Source: Hippasteria phrygiana (taxonomy: Eukaryota > Echinodermata > Asteroidea > Valvatida > Goniasteridae). Taken from it: a stretch of DNA of 64,000 nucleotides. Made by a program: the position numbers and the translations under genes. The first letter of the stretch is position 1. Each line of letters opens with the position of its first letter. Location: the NCBI GenBank assembly GCA_037893225.1, contig JAZGUH010000143.1, forward strand, positions 930,001-994,000, in the 5' to 3' direction. The notes under the pieces were generated by a model. That model was not told where the DNA came from, made no database searches, and saw only the letters and a program-made list of their open reading frames with translations. Of this stretch, positions 32,956 to 47,200 are shown in pieces.

Positions 32956-35900
32956 CTTCTTTTAGTTCTGACCAAAATCCCATAGACTTTGCACACGATT
33001 TTTGTCGGCGGCACTTTAGGTCTTAAAAAACCTCAGATCATAACCAAACTTACCTCAAACATACATGTAGACCCTAAGCTGAAATTGTATGTCGAAGAGT
33101 GACGTCATGATGACGTCATCACGTGTCACGTGACGTCACCCTAAAGGTGCGTTTTTCAAGGGCCCATATATAGAGAACGGTAGGTCCGATTTCCTTCAAA
33201 CCTGGTATGTTGGTAGGCTAGCTCGTGTTATAGATGAAAATTGAGGTGACGTCATGATGACGTCATCATACGATTTTATAGTAATTTTTAAGTTTTTGAA
33301 CTTTAAAGTTTCTTAAAGCCATATCTCACCAACAGAACATGCTAAATTCAAAATTCTTTTTGTAATAGCTTTGTTAGCTCCTATATTCTTTCACATAAAT
33401 GTGGAAAATGTGTGACGTCATCATGACGTCATCAAAAATATGCTTTTTTGAAACACATATAAGGGTAGGGACGATCGTCATAAAAATTAGTGGGTAGGTA
33501 GATAGTGCTACTAGCATGTAAAATCCGAGGTGACGTCATGATGACGTCATCGGCTGATTTTCTGTTAATTGTTTAGTTCTATCCCACATCCCATAGACTT
33601 TGTACACGAATTTTGTAAGTGGCACTTTGGTCACTAAACAACCTCGGATCTTAATTAGACTTAACACAAACATAAACCCTAAGCTGAAAATGCATGCCGA
33701 AACGTGACGTCATGATGACGTCATCACGTGCCATGTGACGTCATCTTAAAGGTGCATTTTGGAAGGGCCCATATCTAGAGAACGGTAGGTCCGATTGCCT
33801 TCAAACCAGGTATGTTGGTATGGTAGCTCGTGTTATAGATGAAAATTGAGGTGACGTCATGATGACGTCATCATACGATTTTACAGTAATATTAAAGTTT
33901 TTGAACTTCAAAGTTTCTTAAAGCCATATCTCATCAACAGAACATGCTAAATTCAAAATTCTTTTTGTAATAGCTTTGTTAGCTCCTATATTCTTTCACA
34001 TAAATGTGAAAAATGTGTGACGTCATCATGACGTCATCAAAAATATGCTTTTTTGAAACACATATAAGGGTACGGACGATCGTTATAAAAATTAGTGTGC
34101 AGGTAGATAGTGCTACTAGCATGTTAAATCCGAGGTGACGTCATGATGACGTCATCGGCTGATTTTCTATGATTATTTTAGTTCTATCCCAAATCCCATA
34201 GACTTTGTACACGAATTTTGTACGGGACACTTTGGTCACTAAACAACATCAGATCTTAATCAAACTTAACACAAACAGAGACCCTAAGCTGAAAATGTAT
34301 GCCGAAACGTGACGTCACGATGACGTCATCACGTGTCATGTGACGTCATCTTAAAGGTGCATTTTTCAAGGGCCCATATCTAGAGAACGGTACGTCCGAT
34401 TGCCTTCAAACGAGGTATGTTGGTATGGTAGCTCGTGTTATAGATGAAAATTGAGGTGACGTCATGATGACGTCATCATACAGTTTTTTTTTCTATTTTA
34501 AAGTTTTTGAACACTAAAGTTTCTTAAAACCATATCTCATCAACAGAACATGCTAAATTCAAAATTCTTTTTGTAATAGATTTGTTAGCTCCTATATTCT
34601 TTCACATAAATGTGAAAAATGTGTGACGTCATCATGCCGTCATCAAAAATATGCTTTTTTGAAACACATATAAGGGTAGGGACGATCGTCATAAAAATTA
34701 GTGTGCAGGTAGATAGTGCTACTAGCATGTTAAATCCGAGGTGACGTCATGATGACGTCATCGGCTGATTTTCTATGATTATTTTAGTTATATCCCAAAT
34801 CCCATAGACTTTGTACACGAATTTTGTAAGAGCCACTTTGGTCACTAAACAACATCAGATCTTAATCAAACTTAACACAAACAGAGACCCTAAGCTGAAA
34901 ATGTATGCCGAAACGTGACGTCACGATGACGTCATCACGTGTCATGTGACGTCATCTTAAAGGTGCATTTTTCAAGGGCCCATATCTAGAGAACGGTACG
35001 TCCGATTGCCTTCAAACCAGGTATGTTGGTATGGTAGTTCGTGTTATAGATGAAAATTGAGGTGACGTCATGATGACGTCATCATACTATTTTACAGTAA
35101 TATTAAAGTTGTTGAAGACTAAAGTTTCCTAAAGCCATATCTCATCAACAGAACACGCTAAATTCAAAATTCTTTTTGTAATAGCTTTGTTAGCTCCTAT
35201 ATTCTTTCACATAAATGTGAAAAATGTGTGACGTCATCATGACGCCATCAAAAATATGCTTTTTTGAAACACATATAAGGGTAGGGACGATCGTCATAAA
35301 AATTACTGTGCAGGTAGATAGTGCTACTAGCATGTAAAATCCGAGGTGACGTCATAATGACGTCATCGGCTGATTTTCTATGATTATTTTAGTTATATCC
35401 CAAATCCCATAGACTTTGTACACGAATTTTGTAAGAGCCACTTTGGTCACTAAACAACATCAGATCTTAATCAAACTTAACACAAACAGAGACCCTAAGC
35501 TGAAATTGTATGTCGAAGAGTGACGTCATGATATCATCACGTGTCACGTGACGTCATCTTAAAGGTGCGTTTTTCAAGGGCCCATATCTAGAGAACGGTA
35601 GGTCCGATTGCCTTCAAACCTGGTATGTTGCTAGTGTATCTCGTGTTATAGATGAACATTTAGGTGCCATCATGATAACGTCATCAACTGATTGTCTATG
35701 AATTTTTAAATATTTAACATATTATTATATATTACTGTCATTGATCAGATTGACTCCAATCTCGACACAGGCCAACACCATGTATAAGTACTATCCTTAT
35801 AATGTCATCATAGGTCAAGTAATATAAACTTAAAGGTCAACTTTCAAGTAAGAAATCTAGATCATGAAATAATCTCAGATCTTAGAAAACTCAGCGAAAA

Positions 35901-35987
35901 CAAAACCCTTAACAACTTTAATGCTGATTAAAAAAAAACCAGGAAAAGCCATGCGTCTGTTGACCTCAACAGACGCTTAACCTCTAG
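32956..35987 (+). mobile_element. Helitron-like element of five 605-bp modules
   Basis: Short CTT start, then modules at 32962, 33573, 34178, 34784 and 35389 (periods 611, 605, 606, 605). It ends with GGAAAAGCC at 35942, hairpin GCGTCTGTT...AACAGACGC and CTAG at 35984-35987. Several TGACGTCA sites in the later modules are mutated. The last module changes to an AT-rich tail with ATTGATCAGATTGACTCCAA before the terminus. No coding capacity. Confidence 0.6.
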
Positions 35988-36174
35988 TTTTTTTTTCTTC
36001 TTCTTCTTCTTCTTTTAGTTCTGACCAAAATCCCATAGACTTTGTACACGAATTTTGTCGGCGGCACTTTAGGTCTTAAAAAACCTCAGAACCTAACCAA
36101 ACTTACATCAAACATAGACCCTAAGCTGAAATTGTATGTCGTAGAGTGACGTCGTGATGACGTCATCACGTGAT

Positions 36175-38340
36175 TTTTTATGAATTTTTGAATTTTTAAA
36201 ATCGTAACATTCTTTTAAATATATCTAGCGAACAAAACAAGATATTTTCAAAATTCTTTTTCTTATAGCTTTGGTATGTCTCAAAGATATGCCCTAAATT
36301 GCGAAAATTGTGTGACGTCATGATGACGTCATCAAAAATGTGTTTTTTTGTTAACGCATGTAAGGGTCAATCCGATTACAAAAATGTATATATTGAATTT
36401 TCCTGTACCCAATTCCAAAATTTCATGATCGTGGCTCACTCAAGTAAGAAATGACAGCCATTTCAAAATTTAGACCAAATTCAATATAACACAAAGGAAT
36501 TCTGGGACGGGCTGATAACCATGGCTATTATGAGCTTGCTGTTTATAAAAGGGGTTGATTTCTAGTCTTTTTTCAAGTCGCTGAATTTTTGAAGTTTTAA
36601 AATCGTAACATTCTTTTCAATATATCTAGCGAACAAAACAAGATATTTTCAAAATTATTTTTGTTACAGCTTTGGTATGTCTCAAAGATATGCCCTAAAT
36701 GGCGAAAATTGTGTGACGTCATGATGACGTCATCAACAATATTTTTTTTTTTAAACGCATGTAAGGGTCAATCTGATTACAAAAATGTATACATTGTATT
36801 TTTCTGTACCCAATTCCAAAATTTCATGATCGTGGCTCACTCAAGTAAGAAATAACAGCCATTTCAAAATTTAGACCAAATTCAATATAACACAAAGGAA
36901 TTCTGGGACGGGCTGATAACCATGGCTATTATGAGCTTGCTGTTTATAAAAGGGGTTGATTTCTAGTCTTTTTTCAAGTCGCTGAATTTTTGAAGTATTA
37001 AAATCGTAACATTCTTTTCAATATATCTAGCGAACAAAACAAGATATTTTCAAAATTATTTTTGTTACAGCTTTGGTATGTCTCAAAGATATGCCCTAAA
37101 TGGCGAAAATTGTGTGACGTCATGATGACGTCATCAACAATATTTTTTTTTTTAAACGCATGTAAGGGTCAATCTGATTACAAAAATGTATACATTGTAT
37201 TTTTCTGTACCCAATTCCAAAATTTCATGATCGTGGCTCACTCAAGTAAGAAATAACAGCCATTTCAAAATTTAGACCAAATTCAATATAACACAAAGGA
37301 ATTCTGGGACGGGCTGATAACCATGGCTATTATGAGCTTGCTGTTTATAAAAGGGGTTGATTTCTAGTCTTTTTTCAAGTCGCTGAATTTTTGAAGTATT
37401 AAAATCGTAACATTCTTTTCAATATATCTAGCGAACAAAACAAGATATTTTCAAAATTATTTTTGTTACAGCTTTGGTATGTCTCAAAGATATGCCCTAA
37501 ATGGCGAAAATTGTGTGACGTCATGATGACGTCATCAACAATATTTTTTTTTTTAAACGCATGTAAGGGTCAATCGGATTACAAAAATGTATACATTGTA
37601 TTTTTCTGTACCCAATTCCAAAATTTCATGATCGTGGCTCACTCAAGTAAGAAATAACAGCCATTTCAAAATTTAGACCAAATTCAATATAACACAAAGG
37701 AATTCTGGGACGGGCTGATAACCATGGCTATTATGAGCTTGCTGTTTATAAAAGGGGTTGATTTCTAGTCTTTTTTCAAGTCGCTGAATTTTTGAAGTTT
37801 TAAAATCGTAACATTCTTTTCAATATATCTAGCGAACAAAACAAGATATTTTCAAAATTATTTTTGTTACAGCTTTGGTATGTCTCAAAGATATGCCCTA
37901 AATGGCGAAAATTGTGTGACGTCATGATGACGTCATCAACAATATTTTTTTTTTTTAAACGCATGTAAGGGTCAATCTGATTACAAAAATGTATACATTG
38001 AATTTTCCTGTACCTAATTCCAAAATTTCGTGATCGTGGCTCACTCAAGTAAGAAATAGGAGCCATTTCAAAATGTAGACCAAATTCAATATAACACAAA
38101 GGAATTCTGGGAAGGGCTGATAACCATGGCTTAAATGTGCATGCTGTTTATAAAAGGGGTTGATTTGTATTTTTTTTTCAAGTCGCTGAATTCTTGAAGT
38201 TTTATAATCGTAACATTCTTTTCACTATATCTAGCGAACAAAACAAGATATTTTCAAAATTCTTTTTGTTATAGCTTTGGTATGTCTCAAAGATATGCCC
38301 TAAAAAGCGAAAATTGTGTGACGTCATGATGACGTCATAA
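36175..38340 (+). repeat. 401-bp tandem repeat, six units
   Basis: Units begin near 36175, 36577, 36978, 37379, 37780 and 38182, with GAATTTTTGAAGTWTTAAAA. Each has one TGACGTCATGATGACGTCA doublet, ATATATCTAGCGAACAAAAC, GTGGCTCACTCAAGTAAGAA and GGAATTCTGGGACGGGC. The second to fourth are almost identical; the first and last are diverged, as expected for unequal exchange within the array. Confidence 0.85.
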
Positions 38341-38494
38341 AAAAATTCTTTTTTCAAGTCGATAGAATATTGCCCATAGCATTTGTAAACGTTTACTTTC
38401 TTACCGGCCACATTGGCTACTTTTAAACTTGGCAGACACTTACCCCAACTGCTCACAATGTGTGCCGAACTTTTACGTCCTGATGACGTCATCA

Positions 38495-39400
38495 CATGTC
38501 ACGTGACGTCATCTTAAAGGGGCATTTTTCGAAGCCATATATCTACAAAAGTACAAGTCCGATTCAGTTGGAACGTAAGGTATGCCACCTGGTGTTATAG
38601 ATGAAAATTGACATGACGTTATGATCAAGTCATAACATGTCACGTGGTGTCATCTTAAAGGGGCACTCGCTAGATTATTGCCTATAGCATTTGTACACGT
38701 TTTCTTTCTTACCGGCACTTTGGGTACTTTTAAACTTGGCAGACACTTAGACTAACTGCTCACAATGTGTGCCGAACTTTTACCTCTTGATGACGTCATG
38801 ACATGCCACGTGACGTCATCTTAAAGGGGCAGTTTTTGAAGCCATATATCTACAAAAGTACAAATTCGATTAAGTTGAAAAGTAATATCTAGGTAGCCCA
38901 GTAGGTTTATAGCTGAAAATTGACATGACATTATCATAATTGATGTCATCACATGTCACGTGACGTCATCTTAAAGGGGCAGTTTTTGAAGCCATATGTC
39001 TACAAAAGCACAAGTCCGATTAAGTTCAAAAGTAATATCTAGGTAGCCCAGTAGGTTTATAGATAAAAATTGAATTGACGTTATGATGACGTCATCACAT
39101 GTCACGTGACGTCATCTTAAAGGGGCAGTTTTTGAAGCCATATATATACAAAATTACAAGTTCGATTAAGTTGAAAAGTAATATCTAGGTAGCCCAGTAG
39201 GTTTATAGCTGAAAATTGACATGACATTATCATGATGTCATCACATGTCACGTGACGTCATCTTAAAGGGGCAGTTTTTGAAGCCATATCTACAAAAGTA
39301 CAACCTCGATTAAGTTGAAATGTAATATCTAAGTAGGCCAGCAGGTTTATAGATGAAAATTGACATGACGTCATGATGACGTCATCATACGATTTTATAG
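38495..39400 (+). repeat. about 146-bp tandem repeat
   Basis: The segment CATGTCACGTGACGTCATCT followed by TAAAGGGGCA recurs near 38495, 38802, 38950, 39097 and 39243. Between are AGCCATATATCTACAAAAGT and ATCTAGGTAGCCCAGTAGG. The period is 145-147 bp except where a second segment type intervenes (38640-38800). Equivalent arrays lie near 42430-43320 and 46370-47090, the last one unit shorter. Confidence 0.75.
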
Positions 39401-40325
39401 TAATTTTTAAGTTTTTGAACTTCAAAGTTTCTTAAAGCCATATCTCACCAACAGAACATGCTAAATTCAAAATTCTTTTTGTAATAGCTTTGTTAACTCC
39501 TATATTCCTTGACATAAATGTGAAAATTGTGTGACGTCATCATTACGTCATCAAAAATAGGCTTTTTGAAACACATAAGGGTTGGTCCGAGCGTCATAAA
39601 AATTGGTGGGTAAGTAGATAGTGATACTAGCATGTAAAATCCGAGGTGACGTCATGATGACGTCATCGGCTGATTTTCTGTTAATTTTTTAGTCATGATG
39701 ACCATCAAATTATTTGTATATTTTTTTTAAGGTTTTGAAATTTTAAGCCATATCTCATTAACAGAATATAATAAATTCGAAATTCCTTTTTGTAATCAAT
39801 TCATTAGGTCAGAGTTATGTATGTTAAAATGTGTAACATCATCCTGACGTCATCAAAATGCCCTTTTAAAAAACACATGAGAGTAAGTGGATCGTTATGA
39901 AAATTTGTAAAATCTGAAGTGACGTGATTGGCTGATTTTGTAGGAATTTTTCATTTTTTTCAATTTTTTTAAACTGTCATTGATCAGATTGACTGCAATC
40001 TTGACACAAGCCAAGACCACGTTCCGAATATGTGACGTCATGACGACGCTATCCTACGATTTTATGTTGATTGTTAGGTTTTTTAAATTTTTTATGTAAT
40101 TTCTAACCGGGACTTGCGCCACATAACAGCCTAAGGTCTTAAACAAGTTTGTCATATATATCCTATAATGGAAATTACATGACCAAGAAAGAAGTCAGGA
40201 TGGCGTCACGCTTAAAGGTCAAGTTTGAAGTAGCAAAAGACATAGAAGTGATGGAGCTTTGTGCTTAATATAACAGAAAAACGGAAAAGCCCTGCGTCTG
40301 TTTGCAAGAGACGCAAGATGTCTAG

Positions 40326-43300
40326 TTTTTTTTTCTTTTTTTTCTTCTTCTTCTTCTTTTAGTTCTGACCAAAATCCCATAGACTTTGTACACGAATTTT
40401 GTCGGCGGCACTTTAGGTCTTAAAAAACGTCAGAACCTAACCAAACTTACATCAAACATAGACCCTAAGCTGAAATTGTATGTCGTAGAGTGACGTCGTG
40501 ATGACGTCATCACGTGATTTTTTATGAATTTTTGAATTTTTAAAATCGTAACATTCTTTTAAATATATCTAGCGAACAAAACAAGATATTTTCAAAATTC
40601 TTTTTCTTATAGCTTTGGTATGTCTCAAAGATATGCCCTAAATTACGAAAATTGTGTGACGTCATGATGACGTCATCAAAAATGTTTTTTTTTGTTAACG
40701 CATATAAGGGTCAATCCGATTACAAAAATGTATATATTGAATTTTCCTGTACCCAATTCCAAAATTTCATGATCGTGGCTCACTCAAGTAAGAAATGACA
40801 GCCATTTCAAAATTTAGACCAAATTCAATATAACACAAAGGAATTCTGGGACGGGCTGATAACCATGGCTATTATGAGCTTGCTGTTTATAAAAGGGGTT
40901 GATTTCTAGTCTTTTTTCAAGTCGCTGAATTTTTGAAGTTTTAAAATCGTAACATTCTTTTCAATATATCTAGCGAACAAAACAAGATATTTTCAAAATT
41001 ATTTTTGTTACAGCTTTGGTATGTCTCAAAGATATGCCCTAAATGGCGAAAATTGTGTGACGTCATGATGACGTCATCAACAATATTTTTTTTTTTAAAC
41101 GCATGTAAGGGTCAATCTGATTACAAAAATGTATACATTGTATTTTTCTGTACCCAATTCCAAAATTTCATGATCGTGGCTCACTCAAGTAAGAAATAAC
41201 AGCCATTTCAACATTTTGACCAAATTCAATATAACACAAAGGAATTCTGGGACGGGCTGATAACCATGGCTATTATGAGCTTGCTGTTTATAAAAGGGGT
41301 TGATTTCTAGTCTTTTTTCAAGTCGCTGAATTTTTGAAGTATTAAAATCGTAACATTCTTTTCAATATATCTAGCGAACAAAACAAGATATTTTCAAAAT
41401 TCTTTTTCTTATAGCTTTGGTATGTCTCAAAGATATGCCCTAAAAGGCGAAAATTGTGTGACGTCATGATGACGTCATCAAAAATATGTTGTTTTTTTAA
41501 CGCATGTAAGGGTCAATCCGATTACAAAAATGTATACATTGTATTTTTCTGTACCCAATTCCAAAATTTCATGATCGTGGCTCACTCAAGTAAGAAATGA
41601 CAGCCATTTCAAAATTTAGACCAAATTCAATATAACACAAAGGAATTCTGGGACGGGCTGATAACCATGGCTATTATGAGCTTGCTGTTTATAAAAGGGG
41701 TTGATTTCTTGTCTTTTTTCAAGTCGCTGAATTTTTGAAGTTTTAAAATCGTAACATTCTTTTCAATATATCTAGCGAACAAAACAAGATATTTTCAAAA
41801 TTATTTTTGTTACAGCTTTGGTATGTCTCAAAGATATGCCCTAAATGGCGAAAATTGTGTGACGTCATGATGACGTCATCAACAATATTTTTTTTTTTAA
41901 ACGCATGTAAGGGTCACTCTGATTACAAAAATGTATACATTGAATTTTCCTGTACCTAATTCCAAAATTTCGTGATCGTGGCTCACTCAAGTAAGAAATA
42001 GGAGCCATTTCAAAATGTAGACCAAATTCAATATAACACAAAGGAATTCTGGGAAGGGCTGATAACCATGGCTTAAATGTGCATGCTGTTTATAAAAGGG
42101 GTTGATTTGTAGTCTTTTTTCAAGTCGCTGAATTCTTGAAGTTTTATAATCGTAACATTCTTTTCACTATATCTAGCGAACAAAACAAGATATTTTCAAA
42201 ATTCTTTTTGTTATAGCTTTGGTATGTCTCAAAGATATGCCCTAAAAAGCGAAAATTGTGTGACGTCATGATGACGTCATAAAAAATTCTTTTTTCAAGT
42301 CGATAGAATATTGCCCATAGCATTTGTAAACGTTTACTTTCTTACCGGCCACATTGGCTACTTTTAAACTTGGCAGACACTTACCCCAACTGCTCACAAT
42401 GTGTGCCGAACTTTTACGTCCTGATGACGTCATCACATGTCACGTGACGTCATCTTAAAGGGGCATTTTTCGAAGCCATATATCTACAAAAGTACAAGTC
42501 CGATTCAGTTGGAACGTAAGGTATGCCACCTGGTGTTATAGATGAAAATTGACATGACGTTATGATCAAGTCATAACATGTCACGTGGTGTCATCTTAAA
42601 GGGGCACTCGCTAGATTATTGCCTATAGCATTGTACACGTTTTCTTTCTTACCGGCACTTTGGGTACTTTTAAACTTGGCAGACACTTAGACTAACTGCT
42701 CACAATGTGTGCCGAACTTTTACCTCTTGATGACGTCATGACATGCCACGTGACGTCATCTTAAAGGGGCAGTTTTTGAAGCCATATATCTACAAAAGTA
42801 CAAATTCGATTAAGTTGAAAAGTAATATCTAGGTAGCCCAGTAGGTTTATAGCTGAAAATTGACATGACATTATCATAATTGATGTCATCACATGTCACG
42901 TGACGTCATCTTAAAGGGGCAGTTTTTGAAGCCATATGTCTACAAAAGCACAAGTCCGATTAAGTTCAAAAGTAATATCTAGGTAGCCCAGTAGGTTTAT
43001 AGATAAAAATTGAATTGACGTTATGATGACATCATCACATGTCACGTGACGTCATCTTAAAGGGGCAGTTTTTGAAGCCATATATATACAAAATTACAAG
43101 TTCGATTAAGTTGAAAAGTAATATCTAGGTAGCCCAGTAGGTTTATAGCTGAAAATTGACATGACATTATCATGATGTCATCACATGTCACGTGACGTCA
43201 TCTTAAAGGGGCAGTTTTTGAAGCCATATCTACAAAAGTACAAGCTCGATTAAGTTGAAATGTAATATCTAAGTAGGCCAGCAGGTTTATAGATGAAAAT

Positions 43301-44267
43301 TGACATGACGTCATGATGACGTCATCATACGATTTTATAGTAATTTTTAAGTTTTTGAACTTCAAAGTTTCTTAAAGCCATATCTCACCAACAGAACATG
43401 CTAAATTCAAAATTCTTTTTGTAATAGCTTTGTTAGCTCCTATATTCCTTTACATAAATGTGAAAATTGTGTGACGTCATCATTACGTCATCAAAAATAG
43501 GCTTTTTGAAACACATATAAGGGTTGGTCCGAGCGTCATAAAAATTGGTGGGTAAGTAGATAGTGATACTAGCATGTAAAATCCGAGGTGACGTCATGAT
43601 GACGTCATCGGCTGATTTTCTGTTAATTTTTTAGTCATGATGACCATCAAATTATTTGTATATTTTTTTTAAGGTTTTGAAATTTTAAGCCATATCTCAT
43701 TAACAGAATATAATAAATTCGAAATTCCTTTTTGTAATCAATTCATTAGGTCAGAGTTATGTATGTTAAAATGTGTAACATCATCCTGACGTCATCAAAA
43801 TGCCCTTTTAAAAAACACATGAGAGTAAGTGGATCGTTATGAAAATTTGTAAAATCTGAAGTGACGTGATTGGCTGATTTTGTAGGAATTTTTCATTTTT
43901 TTCAATTTTTTTAAACTGTCATTGATCAGATTGACTGCAATCTTGACACAAGCCAAGACCACGTTCCGAATATGTGACGTCATGACGACGCTATCCTACG
44001 ATTTTATGTTGATTGTTAGGTTTTTTAAATTTTTTATGTAATTTCTAACCGGGACTTGCGCCACATAACAGCCTAAGGTCTTAAACAAGTTTGTCATATA
44101 TATCCTATAATGGAAATTACATGACCAAGAAAGAAGTCAGGATGGCGTCACGCTTAAAGGTCAAGTTTGAAGTAGCAAAAGACATAGAAGTGATGGAGCT
44201 TTGTGCTTAATATAACAGAAAAACGGAAAAGCCCTGCGTCTGTTTGCAAGAGACGCAAGATGTCTAG
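40326..44267 (+). mobile_element. Helitron-like element, 3.9 kb (second of three)
   Basis: Same order as the element at 35988-40325, starting TTAGTTCTGACC at 40359 and ending CTAG at 44264-44267. It has five 401-bp units (near 40515, 40923, 41325, 41727 and 42127) instead of six, which accounts for the ~0.4-kb length difference. The hairpin GCGTCT...AGACGC is unchanged. Confidence 0.6.
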
Positions 44268-47200
44268 TTTTTTTTTTTCTTCTTCTTCTTTTAGTTCTGA
44301 CCAAAATCCCATAGACTTTGTACACGAATTTTGTCGGCGGCACTTTAGGTCTTAAAAAACCTCAGAACCTAACCAAACTTACATCAAACATAGACCCTAA
44401 GCTGAAATTGTATGTCGTAGAGTGACGTCGTGATGACGTCATCACGTGATTTTTTATGAATTTTTGAATTTTTAAAATCGTAACATTCTTTTAAATATAT
44501 CTAGCGAACAAAACAAGATATTTTCAAAATTCTTTTTCTTATAGCTTTGGTATGTCTCAAAGATATGCCCTAAATTGCGAAAATTGTGTGACGTCATGAT
44601 GACGTCATCAAAAATGTGTTTTTTTGTTAACGCATGTAAGGGTCAATCCGATTACAAAAATGTATATATTGAATTTTCCTGTACCCAATTCCAAAATTTC
44701 GTGATCGTGGCTCACTCAAGTAAGAAATGACAGCCATTTCAAAATTTAGACCAAATTCAATATAACACAAAGGAATTCTGGGACGGGCTGATAACCATGG
44801 CTATTATGAGCTTGCTGTTTATAAAAGGGGTTGATTTCTAGTCTTTTTTCAAGTCGCTGAATTTTTGAAGTTTTAAAATCGTAACATTCTTTTCAATATA
44901 TCTAGCGAACAAAACAAGATATTTTCAAAATTATTTTTGTTACAGCTTTGGTATGTCTCAAAGATATGCCCTAAATGGCGAAAATTGTGTGACGTCATGA
45001 TGACGTCATCAACAATATTTTTTTTTTTAAACGCATGTAAGGGTCAATCTGATTACAAAAATGTATACATTGTATTTTTCTGTACCCAATTCCAAAATTT
45101 CATGATCGTGGCTCACTCAAGTAAGAAATAACAGCCATTTCAAAATTTAGACCAAATTCAATATAACACAAAGGAATTCTGGGACGGGCTGATAACCATG
45201 GCTATTATGAGCTTGCTGTTTATAAAAGGGGTTGATTTCTAGTCTTTTTTCAAGTCGCTGAATTTTTGAAGTATTAAAATCGTAACATTCTTTTCAATAT
45301 ATCTAGCGAACAAAACAAGATATTTTCAAAATTCTTTTTCTTATAGCTTTGGTATGTCTCAAAGATATGCCCTAAAAGGCGAAAATTGTGTGACGTCATG
45401 ATGACGTCATCAAAAATATGTTTTTTTTTTAACGCATGTAAGGGTCAATCCGATTACAAAAATGTATACATTGTATTTTTCTGTACCCAATTCCAAAATT
45501 TCATGATCGTGGCTCACTCAAGTAAGAAATGACAGCCATTTCAAAATTTAGACCAAATTCAATATAACACAAAGGAATTCTAAGACGGGCTGATAACCAT
45601 GGCTATTATGAGCTTGCTGTTTATAAAAGGGGTTGATTTCTTGTCTTTTTTCAAGTCGCTGAATTTTTGAAGTTTTAAAATCGTAACATTCTTTTCAATA
45701 TATCTAGCGAACAAAACAAGATATTTTCAAAATTATTTTTGTTACAGCTTTGGTATGTCTCAAAGATATGCCCTAAATGGCGAAAATTGTGTGACGTCAT
45801 GATGACGTCATCAACAATATTTTTTTTTTTAAACGCATGTAAGGGTCAATCTGATTACAAAAATGTATACATTGAATTTTCCTGTACCTAATTCCAAAAT
45901 TTCGTGATCGTGGCTCACTCAAGTAAGAAATAGGAGCCATTTCAAAATGTAGACCAAATTCAATATAACACAAAGGAATTCTGGGAAGGGCTGATAACCA
46001 TGGCTTAAATGTGCATGCTGTTTATAAAAGGGGTTGATTTGTAGTCTTTTTTCAAGTCGCTGAATTCTTGAAGTTTTATAATCGTAACATTCTTTTCACT
46101 ATATCTAGCGAACAAAACAAGATATTTTCAAAATTCTTTTTGTTATAGCTTTGGTATGTCTCAAAGATATGCCCTAAAAAGCGAAAATTGTGTGACGTCA
46201 TGATGACGTCATAAAAAAATTCTTTTTTCAAGTCGATAGAATATTGCCCATAGCATTTGTAAACGTTTACTTTCTTACCGGTCACATTGGCTACTTTTAA
46301 ACTTGGCAGACACTTACCCCAACTGCTCACAATGTGTGCCGAACTTTTACGTCCTGATGACGTCATCACATGTCACGTGACGTCATCTTAAAGGGGCATT
46401 TTTCGAAGCCATATATCTACAAAAGTACAAGTCCGATTCAGTTGGAACGTAAGGTATGCCACCTGGTGTTATAGATGAAAATTGACATGACGTTATGATC
46501 AAGTCATAACATGTCACGTGGTGTCATCTTAAAGGGGCACTCGCTAGATTATTGCCTATAGCATTTGTACACGTTTTCTTTCTTACCGGCACTTTGGGTA
46601 CTTTTAAACTTGGCAGACACTTAGACTAACTGCTCACAATGTGTGCCGAACTTTTACCTCTTGATGACGTCATGACATGCCAACTGACGTCATCTTAAAG
46701 GGGCAGTTTTTGAAGCCATATATCTACAAAAGTACAAATTCGATTAAGTTGAAAAGTAATATCTAGGTAGCCCAGTAGGTTTATAGCTGAAAATTGACAT
46801 GACATTATCATAATTGATGTCATCACATGTCACGTGACGTCATCTTAAAGGGGCAGTTTTTGAAGCCATATGTCTACAAAAGCACAAGTCCGATTAAGTT
46901 CAAAAGTAATATCTAGGTAGCCCAGTAGGTTTATAGATAAAAATTGAATTGACGTTATGATGACGTCATCACATGTCACGTGACGTCATCTTAAAGGGGC
47001 AGTTTTTGAAGCCATATATATACAAAATTACAAATTCGATTAAGTTGAAATGTAATATCTAAGTAGGCCAGCAGGTTTATAGATGAAAATTGACATGACG
47101 TCATGATGACGTCATCATACGATTTTATAGTAATTTTTAAGTTTTTGAACTTCAAAGTTTCTTAAAGCCATATCTCACCAACAGAACATGCTAAATTCAA

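Larger units (their letters stand above)
35988..40325 (+). mobile_element. Helitron-like element, 4.3 kb, with 401-bp and 146-bp repeats (first of three)
   Basis: T/CTT tract, TTAGTTCTGACC at 36015, six 401-bp units, about five 146-bp units, a 605-module-like stretch and an AT-rich tail. The end is GGAAAAGCC at 40283, hairpin GCGTCT...AGACGC and CTAG at 40322-40325. The next two elements have the same order. Non-coding: the 64-99-aa frames recur with the 401-bp unit and include poly-F/N runs. Confidence 0.6.

Noticed and set aside
36661..46369. 64-99-aa frames with MLQLWYVSK or MMTSSGRKSS starts
   Set aside because: They recur with the 401-bp repeat, contain homopolymer-derived F runs and lie across TGACGTCA doublets. 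They are shadows of non-coding repeats.
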